Part shown: positions 1 through 7,029 of the stretch, in pieces
How positions within the stretch are numbered: position 1 is the stretch's first letter
Layout: each line of letters starts with the position of its first letter
NCBI GenBank assembly: GCA_002320935.1
Contig: DCLG01000077.1
Span: forward strand, 1-11,632
Length of the DNA: 11,632 bases
Direction of reading: 5' to 3'
From: Pedobacter sp. UBA1654
Lineage (GTDB): Bacteria; Bacteroidota; Bacteroidia; Sphingobacteriales; Sphingobacteriaceae
Position numbers and translations under genes: made by a program
Notes under the pieces: model-generated
Database searches by the model: none
Seen by the model: only the letters and a program-made list of their open reading frames with translations
Told to the model about the DNA's origin: nothing

Positions 1-111
1 ACCCCTTCAGACCAGGACATCGACGATGCGATGGCAGGTAATATTTGCCGCTGTGGTACTTATCTGCGCATTAAAGAAGCAATCAAGTTTGCTGCAAAAA
101 GCGGAACGTGA
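1..111 (+). CDS. [2Fe-2S]-binding subunit of a molybdenum hydroxylase (isoquinoline/aldehyde oxidoreductase type), C-terminal end only
   Basis: Frame 1 is open from the window edge to a TGA at 109-111, giving the last 36 residues. They contain [18 protein letters not shown], the signature that closes the small iron-sulfur subunit of the xanthine-oxidase family (IorA/CoxS type). The two cysteines of CRC (visible residues 16 and 18) belong to the second [2Fe-2S] cluster, next to the molybdopterin. In this family the subunit passes electrons from a Mo-cofactor subunit that hydroxylates aldehydes or N-heterocycles. The N-terminal plant-ferredoxin domain and any large-subunit gene lie outside the window. 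The substrate cannot be told from this fragment. Its stop codon is one base from the stop of the convergent cupin gene, and no terminator lies between them. Confidence 0.85.
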   Translation, partial: TPSDQDIDDAMAGNICRCGTYLRIKEAIKFAAKSGT

Positions 112-112
112 T

Positions 113-598
113 TTAATTTCCTCCACGATACTCTTCATCTGTCACTTTCTGCAGCCAGGTTACAATGCCTTTTTCTGTTTTTGGAAGGATATACATCTGC
201 AGCATGCCCGAATCTGGACTTGCCCCATGCCAGTGTTCTAGATTAGGCGGACATCGCACAACATCGCCTTTTTTCAGCGTTTGTCTAGGATGTCCTTTAA
301 TTTGATGGTAGCCAACACCGTCCGTTATAATCAGCATCTGACCGGCAGGATGTCTATGCCAGTTACTTCTTGCGCCAGGCTCGAAATAGACGTTTCCTAC
401 AACCGTGTTATATACACTATCGTTGGCCACGATGCCGATGTTCCATGCCTTACCAATAAAATTTTCAGCTGGTCCCAGTTCTCCTTTTGGAAAGATGAAA
501 TTAAGTTCGCTTTTGTCCTGTTTCTTACTGGCTTGCCCGAGGCAGTTTGCACTAACCGCCAGGAGCAAGGTGATTGTGGTTAATAATATTAATTTCAT
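113..598 (-). CDS. Exported cupin, Mn-dependent hydroxynitrile-lyase-like family
   Basis: A 161-residue protein with an N-terminal signal peptide: Lys2, a hydrophobic run at about 3-17 and a plausible signal peptidase I site after GQA (residue 23). Cys19 sits in SANC, a poor lipobox. A single cupin barrel follows. Motif 1 is GARSNWHRHPAGQ (75-87) and motif 2 is GDVVRCPPNLEHWHGA (111-126). The predicted metal ligands are His81, His83, Gln87 and His122. The Gln in place of the usual Glu, the EHWHGA motif with a second His124 and the C-terminal VTDEEYR match, from memory, the small cupin (R)-hydroxynitrile lyases, where the second His is catalytic. Many relatives are annotated only as cupin or carboxymuconolactone-decarboxylase-like, so the activity is unproven. 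It lies 5 bp behind the acetyltransferase and is probably co-transcribed with it. The exported form is unusual for hydroxynitrile-lyase-type cupins as I know them. Confidence 0.88.
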   Translation of the reverse strand: MKLILLTTITLLLAVSANCLGQASKKQDKSELNFIFPKGELGPAENFIGKAWNIGIVANDSVYNTVVGNVYFEPGARSNWHRHPAGQMLIITDGVGYHQIKGHPRQTLKKGDVVRCPPNLEHWHGASPDSGMLQMYILPKTEKGIVTWLQKVTDEEYRGGN

Positions 599-603
599 CT
601 GCT

Positions 604-1176
604 TTATATGTTTTTAATGATTTTTGCTGGTACGCCTGCGACAATCATGTTTGCCAAAACATCTTTGGAGACTACAGCACCTGCCGCCACAATTGCATTT
701 TCGCCTATCGTCACGCCTGGCAGTATTGTAGCGCCTGCACCAATCCAGGCATTTCGTTTTATTAAGATCGGCTTTGTAATTAAAGTTCGTCTGTCGCTGG
801 GATCTAGTGGATGATTTTCTGTAACGAGATTTACTCTTGGGCCGATCAGAACATCGTCTTCAATGGCAATTCCGCCCATGTCAAGAAAGGAACAAGCATG
901 ATTGATAAATACGTTTTTTCCAATCGTTGTGAATACCCCGAAATTCGTGTAGAACGGAGCAAAGATTGTCGTGCTCCTATCTATCTTCGAGCCAATGATC
1001 TCTGCAAGGAAGTCACGTACAGTATCCACATCTGGAGCGGCATTCATTGATTGTGAAAGCCCAATTGTTTTAGTTACAATCTTATTGATCGCTGCATATT
1101 CTGGATCGTTCAACCGGATAGGCTCGCCTGCCCTCAGACGTTCTAGAATATCCGGCTGTTTAGGTGCTGTATACAT
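604..1176 (-). CDS. Sugar O-acetyltransferase, hexapeptide-repeat (maltose/galactoside acetyltransferase type)
   Basis: A cytoplasmic acetyl-CoA-dependent O-acetyltransferase of about 190 residues, the usual length of the family. The left-handed beta-helix is visible as repeated [I/V]G-x-x-x-x hexads over about 70-190, including VFINHACSF, VLIGPRVNL, AWIGAGATILPGVTIG and IVAAGAVV. TENHPLDPSDRR (119-130) carries the catalytic His at 122, and the protein ends in the typical VAGVPAKIIKNI. In relatives it moves an acetyl group to a 6-OH of a sugar or a similar acceptor; the acceptor here is unknown. I chose the ATG at 1176. The frame stays open to a TTG at 1203 (199 residues), but the nine extra residues are not typical of the family, and an in-frame ATG-GCT-TAA lies just before that TTG. 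It is the first gene of a leftward operon with the cupin and is divergent from the AraC gene. Confidence 0.9.
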   Translation of the reverse strand: MYTAPKQPDILERLRAGEPIRLNDPEYAAINKIVTKTIGLSQSMNAAPDVDTVRDFLAEIIGSKIDRSTTIFAPFYTNFGVFTTIGKNVFINHACSFLDMGGIAIEDDVLIGPRVNLVTENHPLDPSDRRTLITKPILIKRNAWIGAGATILPGVTIGENAIVAAGAVVSKDVLANMIVAGVPAKIIKNI

Positions 1177-1361
1177 ATCTGCTACTTTGTTTCTGCTATT
1201 CAATTAAGCCATTATCTTCAACGTTACAGGTCAAATATCGCTGTATAACTTAGTTTCCGTTGATACAGATTACGGTATTGTTTACCAATTTCACGGATCG
1301 AGTGGCGGGGGAGTGCTAAGAGGAGTCGTTATGCTTAAATTTGAACCTTAAGATCAGGAAG
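1177..1361. promoter_or_regulatory. Divergent intergenic region between the acetyltransferase operon and the AraC gene
   Basis: This region must hold both promoters. On the minus strand GATATTTG (1239-1232) matches the Bacteroidota -7 consensus TAnnTTTG at 7 of 8 positions, about 56 bp before the acetyltransferase ATG, but no clear -33 TTTG goes with it. On the plus strand I find no convincing -7 element. Near the regulator there is a G-rich purine stretch, GGCGGGGGAG, and then AGGAG (1321-1325). No clean inverted or direct repeat stands out as an AraC-type operator. Confidence 0.3.
1331..1351 (+). promoter_or_regulatory. Six-codon ORF with Shine-Dalgarno sequence, just upstream of the AraC start
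   Basis: AGGAG (1321-1325) stands 5 bp before the ATG at 1331, an ideal Shine-Dalgarno arrangement. The ATG opens only MLKFEP and stops at TAA (1349-1351), 10 bp before the ATG chosen for the regulator and in a different frame. It could be a small upstream ORF that sets translation of the regulator, or chance. A +1 slip on CCT-TAA would join it to the regulator frame, but nothing else supports that. Confidence 0.25.
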
Positions 1362-2258
1362 ATGGAAGAAGTAAGAAGACTCGATACCGTTCGTGCATAT
1401 AATGAATATTTGGGTGTAGATACTCTGCATCCACTTGTTAGTGTTGTCAACTTTGATGAGGTGCCGATCGTAATGCAATACCGGCATTACATGGGAATCT
1501 ATGCCATTTTCTTAAAAAACAATACTTGTGGTGATATTGCCTACGGTTGTCAGACTTATGATTATGAAGATGGAACATTGGTTTTTGTTTCGCCGGGACA
1601 GGTTTACGGCATACATAGCCATGGCAAACCGGTAATTCCTTCTGGCTATGCGTTAGTCTTTCACCCTGACTTTATTAAGGACACACATCTTGGCAAGATG
1701 ATCAGAAATTATAGCTTTTTTTCTTATGAAGTCAATGAGGCGTTGCATCTTTCTAAAAAGGAAAAAGAAACATTAGCAGATTTATTGCAGAAAATTGCCA
1801 GCGAGATAGACCAGAACATTGATAAGCACAGCAAAACCCTGGTGGTTTCCAGCATTGAACTTTTCCTGAACTATTGTATGCGTTTTTATGATCGTCAATT
1901 TATTACAAGAAGCCACGCCAATAAAGACATTCTTACAAAGTTCGAAAACCTGTTAACAGATTATTTCACATCCGGTAAAGCAGCACAACTCGGTTTGCCC
2001 ACTGTGGCTTATTGCGCAGAACAAATGCACCTATCATCTAATTACTTTGGGGATTTGATCAAACGGGAGATGGGTATTACGGCGTTGGATTATATACAGT
2101 CGAGAACAATAAACCAGGCTAAGGCGGAGATTTTTGATCAATCAAAAACAATCAGTACTATAGCTGCAGCGTTGGGCTTTAAATATCAACAGCACTTTAC
2201 CAGGCTTTTCAAACAGAAAACGGGCCTTACACCACTTGAATATCGACGTACAAATTAA
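1362..2258 (+). CDS. AraC-family transcriptional regulator
   Basis: A DNA-binding transcription factor of 298 residues, normal for AraC proteins that have an N-terminal cupin-like sensing domain. Residues about 20-105 form that domain (HPLVSVVNFDEVPI, then FVSPGQVYGIHSHG). The C-terminal AraC domain has two helix-turn-helix units: TVAYCAEQMHLSSNYFGDLI (214-233), and TISTIAAALGFKYQQHFTRL from about 263, ending in GLTPLEYR. I chose the ATG at 1362, which gives MEEVRRLDTVRAYNEYLG, close to the usual start of Bacteroidota relatives. The frame is open seven codons further to a TTG at 1341. The gene is divergent from the acetyltransferase-cupin operon, the usual position of a local activator. The effector is unknown. 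No terminator follows it. Confidence 0.92.
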   Translation: MEEVRRLDTVRAYNEYLGVDTLHPLVSVVNFDEVPIVMQYRHYMGIYAIFLKNNTCGDIAYGCQTYDYEDGTLVFVSPGQVYGIHSHGKPVIPSGYALVFHPDFIKDTHLGKMIRNYSFFSYEVNEALHLSKKEKETLADLLQKIASEIDQNIDKHSKTLVVSSIELFLNYCMRFYDRQFITRSHANKDILTKFENLLTDYFTSGKAAQLGLPTVAYCAEQMHLSSNYFGDLIKREMGITALDYIQSRTINQAKAEIFDQSKTISTIAAALGFKYQQHFTRLFKQKTGLTPLEYRRTN

Positions 2259-2338
2259 TAGACCTGAACTGGATTTTGGTTAACTTAAACTTAGTATAGG
2301 GCATTATTACAGCAGAGTTTCATGTAAATAGAACAAGA

Positions 2339-2407
2339 ATGAAGATGGAAGTGGTAAATTCCGGTAAACTCCTCACCTTGAAATACAAACTGTTAATAAT
2401 CAAATGA
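2339..2407 (+). promoter_or_regulatory. Possible leader-peptide ORF rich in branched-chain codons, upstream of ilvE
   Basis: A 22-codon ORF, MKMEVVNSGKLLTLKYKLLI then IK and TGA, lies 137 bp before the ilvE start. Nine of 22 residues are Val, Leu or Ile (VV, LL, L, LLII), the product class of the downstream enzyme, as in ribosome-mediated attenuators of ilv operons. Against this reading, no GC-rich terminator hairpin with a T-run is visible between 2408 and 2544, and a good -7 element at 2505 would start ilvE transcripts downstream of the ORF. No Shine-Dalgarno sequence precedes it. It remains a candidate. Confidence 0.25.
2353..2372. repeat. Tandem 10-bp direct repeat (GGTAAATTCC / GGTAAACTCC)
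   Basis: Two adjacent copies of a 10-bp unit differ at one base and are spaced by one helical turn. They lie in the gap between the AraC gene and ilvE, inside the possible leader ORF. The arrangement could suit a protein that binds direct repeats, but the pair is short and chance is possible. Confidence 0.35.
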
Positions 2408-2504
2408 ATTAACGTCATTTAGAATGCTGCAAGTAGATCGTCCACAAAGTACCTTAGTGTATTCCAAACACCTGTAAATCTGAAATAAACCTACATTGAA
2501 AATA

Positions 2505-2512
2505 TATTTTTG
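2505..2512 (+). promoter_or_regulatory. Candidate ilvE promoter, -7 element TATTTTTG
   Basis: TATTTTTG fits the Bacteroidota primary-sigma -7 consensus TAnnTTTG exactly and lies 40 bp before the GTG start, which would give a 5' leader of roughly 25 nt. Upstream, TCTG (2479-2482) is a one-mismatch -33 TTTG with a slightly long 22-bp spacer. Just downstream, CTAAT (2514-2518) and ATTAG (2529-2533) form a small inverted repeat near the expected start point. Confidence 0.4.
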
Positions 2513-2544
2513 CCTAATATTGTATCGAATTAGAACTTACCACA

Positions 2545-3609
2545 GTGATAGATACTTTAGATATTAAGATAACCAAAACCAGCCAGTCCAAACTCGCAGA
2601 AACAGAGTTAACAGACCTGCCTTTTGGTAAAGTTTTCACCGACCATATGTTCGTTGCAGATTACATTGACGGCGAGTGGAAAAACTTTGAGGTTTTGCCT
2701 TATGGACCGATTTCGATGAGCCCGGCAATTTCGGCGCTTCATTACGGTCAGGCGATTTTTGAAGGCATGAAGGCTTATCGCCTTCCTGATGGTAGCATCA
2801 GCGTGTTTCGCGCCGAAAAGAACTTTGCCCGCTTTAATAAATCGGCAACCCGTATGGCGATGACCACCATACCGGAAGAAGTATTCATGCAGGGTATTGC
2901 AGCGTTGATTAACCTGGATCGGGATTGGGTGCCAGCTGCGGCGAATAACTCTCTTTATATTCGTCCTACCCTATTCGCGATGGATGCCGTTCTGGGTGTA
3001 AAAGCTTCTGCAGATTATAAGTTTGTAGTACTAACAACACCTGCGGGTCCTTATTATAACAAGCCATTGCGGGTGAAAATTGAAACACACTACACACGTG
3101 GTGCGGACGGTGGTGTTGGTGCAGCAAAAACCGCTGGTAACTACGCCATGTCGATGTTGCCAACACAGCAGGCACAGGCAGAAGGTTATGATCAACTGAT
3201 CTGGACCGATGCAAAAGAGCATAAGTATGTTGAAGAGTCCGGCACGGCAAACCTGATGTTCGTGATGGACAACAAGATTGTAACGCCTGAAGTTCGCGAG
3301 ACCATTCTTGATGGTGTAACCAGAGATACGGTATTGGCAGTTGCAAAAAGCCTTGGCTACGGCATCGAAGAGCGCCGGGTATCTGTTGACGAAGTTCTTG
3401 AAAAGATCGGAACTGGCGCACTTACCGAAGCATTTGCAGTTGGAACCGCAGCAACAATCACTCAAATTGCGGAAATTGGCTTCAATGGAACCATTCACAC
3501 CTTGAATGATCCGGCAAATCGTCCTGTTTCTGCAGCAATTGCGAAAAAAGTGAACGACATTCGTTATGGCCTGGTACCAGATGAGTTCGGTTGGAACTGG
3601 ATCATCTGA
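2545..3609 (+). CDS. ilvE: Branched-chain amino acid aminotransferase
   Basis: A cytoplasmic PLP enzyme (fold type IV) that exchanges amino groups between leucine, isoleucine or valine and 2-oxoglutarate: the last step of their synthesis and the first of their breakdown. At 354 residues it has the length of the longer bacterial/eukaryotic-type BCATs (about 355). Visible signatures are ALHYGQAIFEGMKAYR (64-79), SLYIRPTLFA (136-145), GGVGAAKTAGNYAMSM (189-204) with the PLP lysine at Lys195, YVEESGTANLMFV (228-240), and ILDGVTRDTVLAVA (254-267). The start is GTG. The next in-frame ATG is at residue 35 and would remove conserved N-terminal sequence, so GTG is preferred. It stands alone with its own candidate promoter and terminator; no other ilv or leu gene is in view. 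Confidence 0.96.
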   Translation: MIDTLDIKITKTSQSKLAETELTDLPFGKVFTDHMFVADYIDGEWKNFEVLPYGPISMSPAISALHYGQAIFEGMKAYRLPDGSISVFRAEKNFARFNKSATRMAMTTIPEEVFMQGIAALINLDRDWVPAAANNSLYIRPTLFAMDAVLGVKASADYKFVVLTTPAGPYYNKPLRVKIETHYTRGADGGVGAAKTAGNYAMSMLPTQQAQAEGYDQLIWTDAKEHKYVEESGTANLMFVMDNKIVTPEVRETILDGVTRDTVLAVAKSLGYGIEERRVSVDEVLEKIGTGALTEAFAVGTAATITQIAEIGFNGTIHTLNDPANRPVSAAIAKKVNDIRYGLVPDEFGWNWII

Positions 3610-3629
3610 TCACCACGCTAAATCATAAG

Positions 3630-3666
3630 AAAACAGCCGCATATAAGCTTGATATGCGGCTGTTTT
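3630..3666 (+). terminator. Intrinsic terminator after ilvE
   Basis: A perfect 15-bp inverted repeat, AAAACAGCCGCATAT (3630-3644) and ATATGCGGCTGTTTT (3652-3666), with a 7-nt loop, begins 20 bp after the ilvE stop. The stem core is GC-rich and ends in TTTT followed by GTGTTC. It should isolate ilvE from the susC operon. Confidence 0.88.
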
Positions 3667-3883
3667 GTGTTCAATTTTAAATATAAGGATAATATTATAC
3701 CATAAAGCCATTATCAATATGATGTTAAATCTATGCAATACCCTACTTTGAAGCAACGTTAACGCTTCATTCATCCGTTCAGATCTGATTATATTAGCTT
3801 AACATAGGTTAAAATAATACTATAAGTACTGTGATCTGTACCACTATTTTTATACCGCAATAAATAATCAAATTATAAATCTT
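3667..3883 (+). promoter_or_regulatory. Upstream region of the susC-type operon with candidate promoter and small palindromes
   Basis: This 217-bp AT-rich gap must hold the operon promoter. TATTTTTA (3845-3852) matches TAnnTTTG at 7 of 8 positions, 39 bp before the SusC ATG, but I see no -33 TTTG at the right distance. Three small symmetric elements lie upstream: GAAGC/GCTTC (3750-3754 and 3764-3768) flanking AACGTTAAC; the 8-bp palindrome CAGATCTG (3780-3787); and TTAAC-ATAG-GTTAA (3799-3812). Any could be an operator. No regulator gene adjoins the operon. Confidence 0.3.
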
Positions 3884-6800
3884 ATGAGTAAAATTTTACG
3901 AGCAATCTGGCTTGTGATATTGTGTTTTGGGACACTGGTATCTATGGCCCAAACGCCGGCATCCAGAACTATCACGGGAACAGTCTACGATGAAACAGGC
4001 GTCGCCTTACCAGGCGCCGGTGTAGTCATAAAAGGCAGCAAAACAGCAGTTTCCACCAATGCGGACGGTAAATACCGCATCAGCATCCCTGCAACATCCA
4101 CCGTTCTGGTATTTTCATATATCGGTTCAACAACTCAGGAAGTTGAAGTAGCAGCAAACAGAACAACCGTTAACGTAACACTTAAATCCTCAGCCACCAG
4201 TTTGGATGATGTAGTTGTAATCGGTTACGGTACGGCAAAAAAATCAGAAGTTACCTCTTCAATTTCTTCCATCAGTGCTAAAGACATCAAGGATCTTCCG
4301 GTTTCAGGTGTTGATCAGGCACTTCAGGGGAAACTTTCAGGTGTAAGTGTATCCACGAATGGCGGGCAGCCAGGTGGTGGTGTATCCGTGCGTGTAAGGG
4401 GTATCACCTCCGTTAACGGAAACGAGCCTTTGTACGTTATTGATGGTGTGCCTATGCAAACCAGCAGAAACACCATTTCTCAGGATCAACTGGGTGGTAT
4501 GGGCGGACAAACGGCACAAAGTCCTTTATCATCACTTAACCCTTCAGACATTTTAACGATCGACATTTTGAAGGATGCTTCTGCGCAGGCCATCTATGGT
4601 TCCATGGCAGCAAATGGTGTGGTACTCGTGACCACCAAAAGAGGACAAGCCGGTGAAGGCAAAATCAGTTATGAAGGTTATTACGGCTTACAGGAAGTTC
4701 CAAAAAAGCTGGACATCATGAACTTAAGCGAATTCGCAGCATACAACAACCAGGTATTGCAGGAAATTGCCGCTACTAACAACACCACTTACACGCCGAT
4801 TCCGGAATTCCAGAATCCTGCAATATTAGGTGTGGGTACCGACTGGCAGGATGAGGTTTTCAGAAGAGGTGCAATGCAAAACCATCAGATCAGTTTCTCT
4901 GGTGGCCACGATAAAACAACCTACTATACTTCCTTCAACTACTTCGATCAGGAAGGTACGATCCTTGGATCAGAATTCAAGAGATTATCCTTACGTTTCA
5001 ACCTTGATCAGCAGGTTAAAAGCTGGTTTAAAGTTGGTTTAAGTTCAAACTTAACCAGAAGTAATCAGCGCGTATCCTTAACAAACGGATCAGATGCGAT
5101 TGTTACGATCGCTACTGCAAACAGCCCGGCCTCTCCTGTTTTCAATGAAAATGGTGGTTATGCAACAACTGTTGGTATTGGTGGTTATAACTTCGGAAAC
5201 GTTAGAAATCCAATCGCCCTGGCTATGGCACGTGAGGTAAGAAATATTCAGAGTAAAGGTTATGGAAACCTTTATGGAGAGATCACTTTCAACAAAAATT
5301 TCTCTTTCAGATCTGAAATAAACTTTGATTACACAGTTGGTGACAATAGTGCTTTCCAGCCCTATATTGACAACATTTTAACCCCTAGCAGATTGGTAGA
5401 ACAAAGGTCTACAAACGTTTACTATGGCGTTAGAAACTTCTTAAACTATAACCAGACTTTCGGTAAACATAAGGTAACTGCCTTATTGGGTCATGAGTTT
5501 CAGGAAGGTGAATACGATCAGCTAGACGCTTCAAGACAGAATCTTGCACAAAACATTCCTGCAATTGGTGCAGGTGGTGAATCAGGTCAATCCTTAGGTT
5601 CATACCTTGGCAACTTTGCAATGGAATCGTACTTCGCCAGAGCAGGTTATACCTATAATGATAAATATGCTTTAAACCTGTCTTTAAGACGTGACGGATC
5701 ATCTGCTTTCGGACCGGATAACAGAATCGGTTATTTCCCGGCAGCTTCATTAGGCTGGACGGTAACCAATGAAGAATGGGCGAAAGACCTTAAATTTATC
5801 GATTACCTGAAAGTAAGAGCAGGTGCAGGTGCAGTTGGTAACCAAAACTCACCATCAGCAAACGCCTACGTAACACGTGTAAGACTAGTATCTACTGCGC
5901 CATTTGGCCAGGGTGGTATTCCACAGAATGTGGGTAATCCTGCTTTGCAATGGGAGTCTGTAATCACTTATAACGGTGGTCTTGATTTCGGCTTCTTTAA
6001 CAGGAAACTTGAAGTAACTGTAGATGTTTATAAGAAAGAGACTTCGGATATGATCCTTGCCAGCACACTGCCGGTATTTACAGGAATTGGTACTGAATAC
6101 AATGATATTCAGGCGCCAGTAGTAAACGCAGGTAACATGGTAAACAAAGGTTTTGATATCGGTATCACATCCTATAACATGACGTCGAAGGATTTCGACT
6201 GGAGAACAAACTTTGTATTTTCAAGATATAAAAACATTTTGAACTCATTGAACAGTGCTTCCTCTACCATCCTGGAGTATGTTGAATATGGTAATGCCGT
6301 ATTGTTAACCAGAACTGCAGCAGGTCGTCCGGTTGGTGGCTTCTATGGTTTCAAAACAGATGGCTTATTCAGAACAATGGAAGAGTTGAACAGTGCGCCG
6401 GATCAAGGATTGCCAATCAGTCCGACAGGCACCTGGTTAGGAGACGTAAGGTATCAGGATCTAAATGGTGACGGCAAAATTGATGATCAGGACCTAACTT
6501 ACATTGGAGATCCAAATCCATCATTTACTTTTGGTTTGACCAACACTTTCAGATATAAGAACTTTGATCTTTCTGTGTTCCTTCAAGGTACCTATGGCAA
6601 TGATGTTTTAAATTATACCAAAAGAACTACGGAGCAACTAAACAACGTATATAGCAACCAGCTGAGTACAGTTACCAACAGGTTTACGGAAAACAACCCT
6701 GGAGGATCTCTGCCAAGATACAATCAATGGCATAACAACAACTTCAGGGTATCTGACCGTTTTGTAGAGGATGGTTCTTACCTGCGTATTCAGAATGTAA

Positions 6801-7018
6801 CTTTAGGATACAATCTGCCTTCAAGCCTGATCAGCAAAGCGAAGATTGCAAATGCAAGGATATTCGTGACTGGCCAGAACTTGTATACTTTTACAAAATA
6901 CACAGGATATGATCCGGAACTAGGTGCATTTAACAGCAGTGCGACCTTCTTCAACATTGACAATGGAAACTATCCAAATCCACGCACATTCACCTTTGGT
7001 GCAAACATTAGCTTTTAA
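3884..7018 (+). CDS. SusC/RagA-family TonB-linked outer-membrane transporter
   Basis: A 22-stranded-barrel type TonB-dependent importer of 1044 residues, within the usual 950-1100. It should work in the outer membrane with the SusD lipoprotein as lid. In order: signal peptide (1-22, cut at SMA|QT); a carboxypeptidase-regulatory-like domain (about 28-102, ITGTVYDETGVALPGAGVVI); a TonB-box-like stretch LDDVVVIGYG (107-116); the plug (about 118-255) with VRVRGITSVNG, LYVIDGVP (183-190) and KDASAQAIYGSMAANGVVLV (230-249); then the barrel, ending in Phe1044 (GANISF). There is no N-terminal STN domain, so it is not the type that signals to an anti-sigma factor. A calcium-loop-like motif, DLNGDGKIDDQD, lies at 859-870. 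SusD follows 11 bp later. The substrate is not readable from the sequence. Confidence 0.97.
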   Translation: MSKILRAIWLVILCFGTLVSMAQTPASRTITGTVYDETGVALPGAGVVIKGSKTAVSTNADGKYRISIPATSTVLVFSYIGSTTQEVEVAANRTTVNVTLKSSATSLDDVVVIGYGTAKKSEVTSSISSISAKDIKDLPVSGVDQALQGKLSGVSVSTNGGQPGGGVSVRVRGITSVNGNEPLYVIDGVPMQTSRNTISQDQLGGMGGQTAQSPLSSLNPSDILTIDILKDASAQAIYGSMAANGVVLVTTKRGQAGEGKISYEGYYGLQEVPKKLDIMNLSEFAAYNNQVLQEIAATNNTTYTPIPEFQNPAILGVGTDWQDEVFRRGAMQNHQISFSGGHDKTTYYTSFNYFDQEGTILGSEFKRLSLRFNLDQQVKSWFKVGLSSNLTRSNQRVSLTNGSDAIVTIATANSPASPVFNENGGYATTVGIGGYNFGNVRNPIALAMAREVRNIQSKGYGNLYGEITFNKNFSFRSEINFDYTVGDNSAFQPYIDNILTPSRLVEQRSTNVYYGVRNFLNYNQTFGKHKVTALLGHEFQEGEYDQLDASRQNLAQNIPAIGAGGESGQSLGSYLGNFAMESYFARAGYTYNDKYALNLSLRRDGSSAFGPDNRIGYFPAASLGWTVTNEEWAKDLKFIDYLKVRAGAGAVGNQNSPSANAYVTRVRLVSTAPFGQGGIPQNVGNPALQWESVITYNGGLDFGFFNRKLEVTVDVYKKETSDMILASTLPVFTGIGTEYNDIQAPVVNAGNMVNKGFDIGITSYNMTSKDFDWRTNFVFSRYKNILNSLNSASSTILEYVEYGNAVLLTRTAAGRPVGGFYGFKTDGLFRTMEELNSAPDQGLPISPTGTWLGDVRYQDLNGDGKIDDQDLTYIGDPNPSFTFGLTNTFRYKNFDLSVFLQGTYGNDVLNYTKRTTEQLNNVYSNQLSTVTNRFTENNPGGSLPRYNQWHNNNFRVSDRFVEDGSYLRIQNVTLGYNLPSSLISKAKIANARIFVTGQNLYTFTKYTGYDPELGAFNSSATFFNIDNGNYPNPRTFTFGANISF

Positions 7019-7029
7019 GAATTAAGAAC

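Noticed and set aside
2446..2480. GTGT/ACAC hairpin as the terminator of an ilvE attenuator
   Set aside because: The stem is only four base pairs and is followed by no T-run, so it cannot act as an intrinsic terminator.
2966..3498. Two long minus-strand ORFs (about 150 codons each) inside ilvE
   Set aside because: They are out-of-frame shadows of a clear aminotransferase gene, rich in Cys/His/Arg with no recognisable domain.
3832..3847. TGTGA half-site resembling a CRP box upstream of the susC-type gene
   Set aside because: The partner half (CCACT) does not match TCACA, so there is no real palindrome.
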